18,606 nt of DNA from an uncultured Parabacteroides sp. GTDB taxonomy: Bacteria; Bacteroidota; Bacteroidia; Bacteroidales; Tannerellaceae. The translations under genes were made by a program, and so were the position numbers. Location of the stretch: positions 1 to 18,606 of the forward strand of contig CAAGLQ010000046.1 in assembly GCA_900770835.1 (NCBI GenBank), written 5' to 3'. The notes beneath the pieces were generated by a model. That model was not told the origin of the DNA, searched no databases, and worked only from the letters and a program-made list of their open reading frames with translations. Shown piece by piece: positions 15,799 through 18,606 of this stretch (its first letter is position 1; each line of letters begins with the position of its first letter).

Positions 15799-15803
15799 GC
15801 CTA

Positions 15804-16412
15804 TCAATCCTCCCGATAAGCCATCATGCGGCTGATGTACTTCCCAACGATGTCAAACTCCAAATTCACCACCGTGCCCTGTTCTATCTGGCAAAAGTTG
15901 GTATGATCGTGCGTATAAGGTATAATTGCTACCTGGAAGCTATCGTCCTTCGAGTTACACACCGTCAAGCTCACGCCATTCACACAGACAGAACCTTTCT
16001 CCACTGTCAGGTAGCCCTGGCGTGCCATTACCTTGTCAAAACGATATGTGAAAGTGTAATACCAACTACCTTCAGCCTCACGCACCTCCGTACAAATCGC
16101 CGTCTGATCTACGTGTCCCTGCACGATATGGCCATCCAAACGCCCATTCATCAACATACTGCGCTCCAGGTTCACCTTGTCACCCACCTTTAACTGCCCC
16201 AAGTTAGAGCGCTCCAACGTCTCCTGCACAGCCGTAACCGTATAGGTATCAGCCGTCTTACTTACCACGGTCAAGCAAACTCCATTGTGCGCAACACTTT
16301 GATCAATCTTTAACTCATCCACGAACGAGCAACGCATCGTCAGATGCAGATTACCCTTATCCGCCTCTAATGCCACTACTTGAGCAGCCTCTTCAACGAT
16401 TCCAGAGAACAT
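15804..16412 (-). CDS. ribE: Riboflavin synthase, alpha chain
   Basis: A 202-residue enzyme that dismutates two molecules of 6,7-dimethyl-8-ribityllumazine to riboflavin and the pyrimidinedione precursor in the cytoplasm. It has the duplicated lumazine-binding fold: the start MFSGIVEEAAQV and HNGVCLTVV in the first half (about 1-97), then LDGHIVQGHVD and VNGVSLTVC in the second (about 98-200). The trimeric enzyme is normally about 200-215 residues, so it is complete. The promoter with TATCTTTG lies at 16455-16462 on the minus strand. I do not see an FMN riboswitch in the short leader. It is the first gene of a two-gene unit with the BASS transporter; no other riboflavin gene is in the window. 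In some organisms the same gene is called ribC. Confidence 0.95.
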   Translation of the reverse strand: MFSGIVEEAAQVVALEADKGNLHLTMRCSFVDELKIDQSVAHNGVCLTVVSKTADTYTVTAVQETLERSNLGQLKVGDKVNLERSMLMNGRLDGHIVQGHVDQTAICTEVREAEGSWYYTFTYRFDKVMARQGYLTVEKGSVCVNGVSLTVCNSKDDSFQVAIIPYTHDHTNFCQIEQGTVVNLEFDIVGKYISRMMAYRED

Positions 16413-16454
16413 AATTTATGCTACTATTTGTTTTACATTTCAAATTAATTGATA

Positions 16455-16462
16455 CAAAGATA
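16455..16462 (-). promoter_or_regulatory. -7 element for the ribE-BASS unit
   Basis: On the minus strand this reads TATCTTTG, a full TAnnTTTG match, giving a leader of about 35 nt. A TTTG on the same strand (16486-16489) is 23 bp upstream, slightly longer than the usual 19-21 bp. Confidence 0.5.
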
Positions 16463-16495
16463 GTGTTTTTTAGGAATTAAACACGCAAAATTTCG

Positions 16496-16503
16496 CACCT
16501 TTG
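16496..16503 (+). promoter_or_regulatory. Candidate -7 element abutting the nuclease/helicase start
   Basis: CACCTTTG differs from TAnnTTTG at one position. Only 4 nt separate it from the ATG at 16508, so transcription from it would give a leaderless or nearly leaderless mRNA. No -33 match is visible. Confidence 0.35.
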
Positions 16504-16507
16504 CGTC

Positions 16508-18606
16508 ATGCAACTAAGGAATGAACAAAGAAAACCAAGCTTTAGGCCTGAATCGGCAGAAGAGCTTTTTGAGACTCTGCGTAAGGTCAGACAGCTATCC
16601 GAACCAGCTTGTTACCGTATATGCAACCCCTTGTTTCAACGCTTACTTAATGATCAGACACGGTTTGAACGATTGAAATTGAGCGGTCCCTTCGCCAAGA
16701 TGGACTTCTTGCTGAAAGCACACCATGCCCAACCAACACTCCGAGCAAGGCTTAATGAGACTCGCATCCGGCTAAAAGCCTTTGGTGACGGGCAATTGGC
16801 TGAAGCTGAATTAGCGCATTACAAAGAACGAGACCTTTGCCACTTGTGCCTCTTTATCGGCTTACTTTTCGAGCAGGAGGTACCCACCGATTTAGCCGCC
16901 CACTTCCCTACCGAACAACTGCCCGAGCCCCAAGAGATGCCCACCGCTGACCACATCAGATTCATCGTCTCTCGTTGGGATAACCATTACATCTATGGTC
17001 AGCCTGAGCAAGATCCGGCTCTGGAGATTTGTGTCTGCTACCAACCGGAAGCCTCCAACACAGACACATCTTATGACCGCAGTTATTTGGTCGCTTACCT
17101 CCGTGAAGGAACGCAACTCAACCTTGTGCGCCCACGACTCAAGGAGAAGATCTTCTATCCAGAACTGATCATTGTTGAGCCTGATTATTTGGTGGACATT
17201 TCTGCTATCGCCTCCTGCATGGAGAATTATGCTCATTCGCCCATCCTTCACCTACTGCATAAGCTGCAACCGGCAGCCAATAGCGAAGCGATCCTACTGG
17301 GTAACTTCGCTGGACAACTATTGGACGAGGAGCTACATGCCGACTCTGAAACAACCAGCTACACGCAGAGTGTGAAGCGCTTCTTCCAAGGGAATGCGCT
17401 TAACCTTTTGGCTACAGAGCTAACATCCAACTTCCATGAGCAATCCCTACGACAACGGGGCCATACCCATCAAGCGATCCGCAACGTCCTACCCAATCTG
17501 GTACAACCTTTTGATCTGCGAGAGACCATTGTGGAGCCAACTTTCTTCTCAGAGCTATTGGGTTTACAGGGACGTATGGATCTCTTGCAACTCGATCAGC
17601 GAGTATTAGTTGAGCAAAAGGCTGGTAAGGGAGGTTTTCCTCAACGAGACCCTAAAACACCTGTCCATCAAGAGAAGCATTACGTCCAGATGCTGCTCTA
17701 CATGGCGTTGCTGCGCTATAACTATCACTCCACGTATGTAGCGAACAACCAAGAGCTGCATGCTTTCCTGCTCTATTCCCGCTATGAGAACAGCCTCGTG
17801 GGCTTAGGCTTCGCTCCCGCCCTGCTATTCGAAGCCATAAAGTTGCGCAACGGCATCGCAGCACATGAGCTTGCTTACGCCAGAGGAGAGCTCCGAGAAA
17901 CCTTAGAGCCATTGACCGCCGACTCCCTCAACGAACGAGGCGTCACAGGTAAACTTTGGGAGCAGTACCAGCGTCCACAATTAGAAGCGTTGCTCCATCC
18001 GACCCACGCCGCTACCCCTTTGGCACGTGCCTACTATTTCCGCTTCCTCTCCTTCGTGGAGTTAGAGCAACTATTGGCGAAAATCGGTAATGCAGCCAAA
18101 GAGGGTTCAGGTTTCGCTGCCAAATGGCAAGCCTCTGTAGAGGAGAAGATGCAGACAGGCGATATGTATACCGAGATGACCCCTATCCTCCCCACCAAGG
18201 AGGGTCCCATAGAAACCGTCACCTTGCGCTATCCAGCGCATGAGGCACAGGAATTATCCAATTTCCGTCCGGGAGACATTGTCATTCTCTACCCCTATCC
18301 CAAAGGGAAAGAGCCAAACGCCACTCGCACAATGGTACTGCGTGCCACTATCGCAGAGATTGGTACTGAACAAATTAGTCTCACTCTGCGTAATCCACAA
18401 GGAGATGCCCGCATCTTCACTTATTATAAAGAGGCCTATTGGGCGATCGAGCATGATCTGTTTGACTCCTCCTTCACGGCCCTCTATCGAGGCTTGCACT
18501 CCTTCCTCTCCGCTCCCGCTGACCGCCAAGCGTTGCTCCTGCTACAACGATCTCCCCGAGTCAACACCCAGCGTCAACTCAAAGGAAATTATGGTGATTT
18601 CAACGA
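16508..18606 (+). CDS. Cas4/RecB-type PD-(D/E)XK nuclease, probable N-terminal part of a nuclease-helicase (3' end outside window)
   Basis: The frame is open for 699 codons from the ATG at 16508 to the window end. An in-frame TAA lies at 16478-16480 and no other in-frame ATG occurs before about codon 60, so the start is well fixed. Residues about 350-400 show the RecB/Cas4 nuclease motif set: D358 in GRMDLLQL, the E-x-K pair E369/K371 in VEQKAG, and the QxxxY motif Q394-Y398 in QMLLYMALL. Residues about 575-690 resemble a small beta domain (FRPGDIVILYPY, then repeated strands), as seen before the motor core of Dna2-like proteins. The window ends before any Walker A motif, so the helicase part is an inference from the family architecture. 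A role in DNA end processing or repair is likely. No defence or cas genes are adjacent. The first 330 residues match nothing I recognise. Confidence 0.75.
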   Translation, partial: MQLRNEQRKPSFRPESAEELFETLRKVRQLSEPACYRICNPLFQRLLNDQTRFERLKLSGPFAKMDFLLKAHHAQPTLRARLNETRIRLKAFGDGQLAEAELAHYKERDLCHLCLFIGLLFEQEVPTDLAAHFPTEQLPEPQEMPTADHIRFIVSRWDNHYIYGQPEQDPALEICVCYQPEASNTDTSYDRSYLVAYLREGTQLNLVRPRLKEKIFYPELIIVEPDYLVDISAIASCMENYAHSPILHLLHKLQPAANSEAILLGNFAGQLLDEELHADSETTSYTQSVKRFFQGNALNLLATELTSNFHEQSLRQRGHTHQAIRNVLPNLVQPFDLRETIVEPTFFSELLGLQGRMDLLQLDQRVLVEQKAGKGGFPQRDPKTPVHQEKHYVQMLLYMALLRYNYHSTYVANNQELHAFLLYSRYENSLVGLGFAPALLFEAIKLRNGIAAHELAYARGELRETLEPLTADSLNERGVTGKLWEQYQRPQLEALLHPTHAATPLARAYYFRFLSFVELEQLLAKIGNAAKEGSGFAAKWQASVEEKMQTGDMYTEMTPILPTKEGPIETVTLRYPAHEAQELSNFRPGDIVILYPYPKGKEPNATRTMVLRATIAEIGTEQISLTLRNPQGDARIFTYYKEAYWAIEHDLFDSSFTALYRGLHSFLSAPADRQALLLLQRSPRVNTQRQLKGNYGDFN

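Noticed and set aside
16413..16454. FMN riboswitch in the ribE leader
   Set aside because: The predicted leader is only about 35 nt, too short for an RFN element, and no conserved RFN blocks are visible.

Overview
The window looks like a chromosomal segment from a Bacteroidota, most likely Bacteroidales, bacterium. The main evidence is regulatory: most 5' regions carry the Bacteroides-type -7 element TAnnTTTG, in several cases with a TTTG-like -33 element 19-20 bp upstream. The short primary sigma factor without region 1.1, the outer-membrane barrel protein paired with a glycosidase lipoprotein, and the histidine-kinase fragment with a 'SNDGEPIP' G1 box fit as well. I cannot name the genus.

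Layout: (1) 1-400 is the 3' end of a sensor histidine kinase. (2) 409-3713 holds two divergent envelope genes, a lipoprotein with an (alpha/alpha)6-type glycosidase fold and a TonB-receptor-like outer-membrane barrel, each with its own promoter between 1717 and 1904. (3) 3803-10516 is one tight minus-strand operon, iorA-iorB-paaK-ACT-paaK-aminotransferase, with a promoter upstream of iorA and a hairpin terminator after the aminotransferase. (4) 10557-11747 is a secreted calcineurin-type phosphoesterase. (5) 11748-12303 is a 556-bp non-coding stretch with a small inverted repeat and recurring GTTAA words. (6) 12304-14808 encodes an HtrA/DegQ protease and the primary sigma factor, separated by a strong terminator. 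(7) 14830-16412 is a riboflavin synthase gene followed by a BASS-family transporter gene on the minus strand. (8) 16508-18606 is a long open frame running off the window, with a Cas4/RecB-like nuclease motif set.

The operon in (3) forms a coherent pathway. The aminotransferase would convert an aromatic amino acid to its aryl-pyruvate, IorAB would oxidatively decarboxylate that to aryl-acetyl-CoA with reduction of ferredoxin, and the two PaaK-type ligases would connect aryl-acetyl-CoA with the free aryl acetate and ATP/AMP. The tandem ACT protein is a plausible amino-acid sensor. In one direction this ferments Phe/Tyr/Trp; in the other it makes aromatic amino acids from scavenged aryl acetates. 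The most notable molecular oddity is that IorA ends where the usual C-terminal two-cluster ferredoxin domain would start. I found no CRISPR array, insertion sequence, prophage, tRNA or rRNA.
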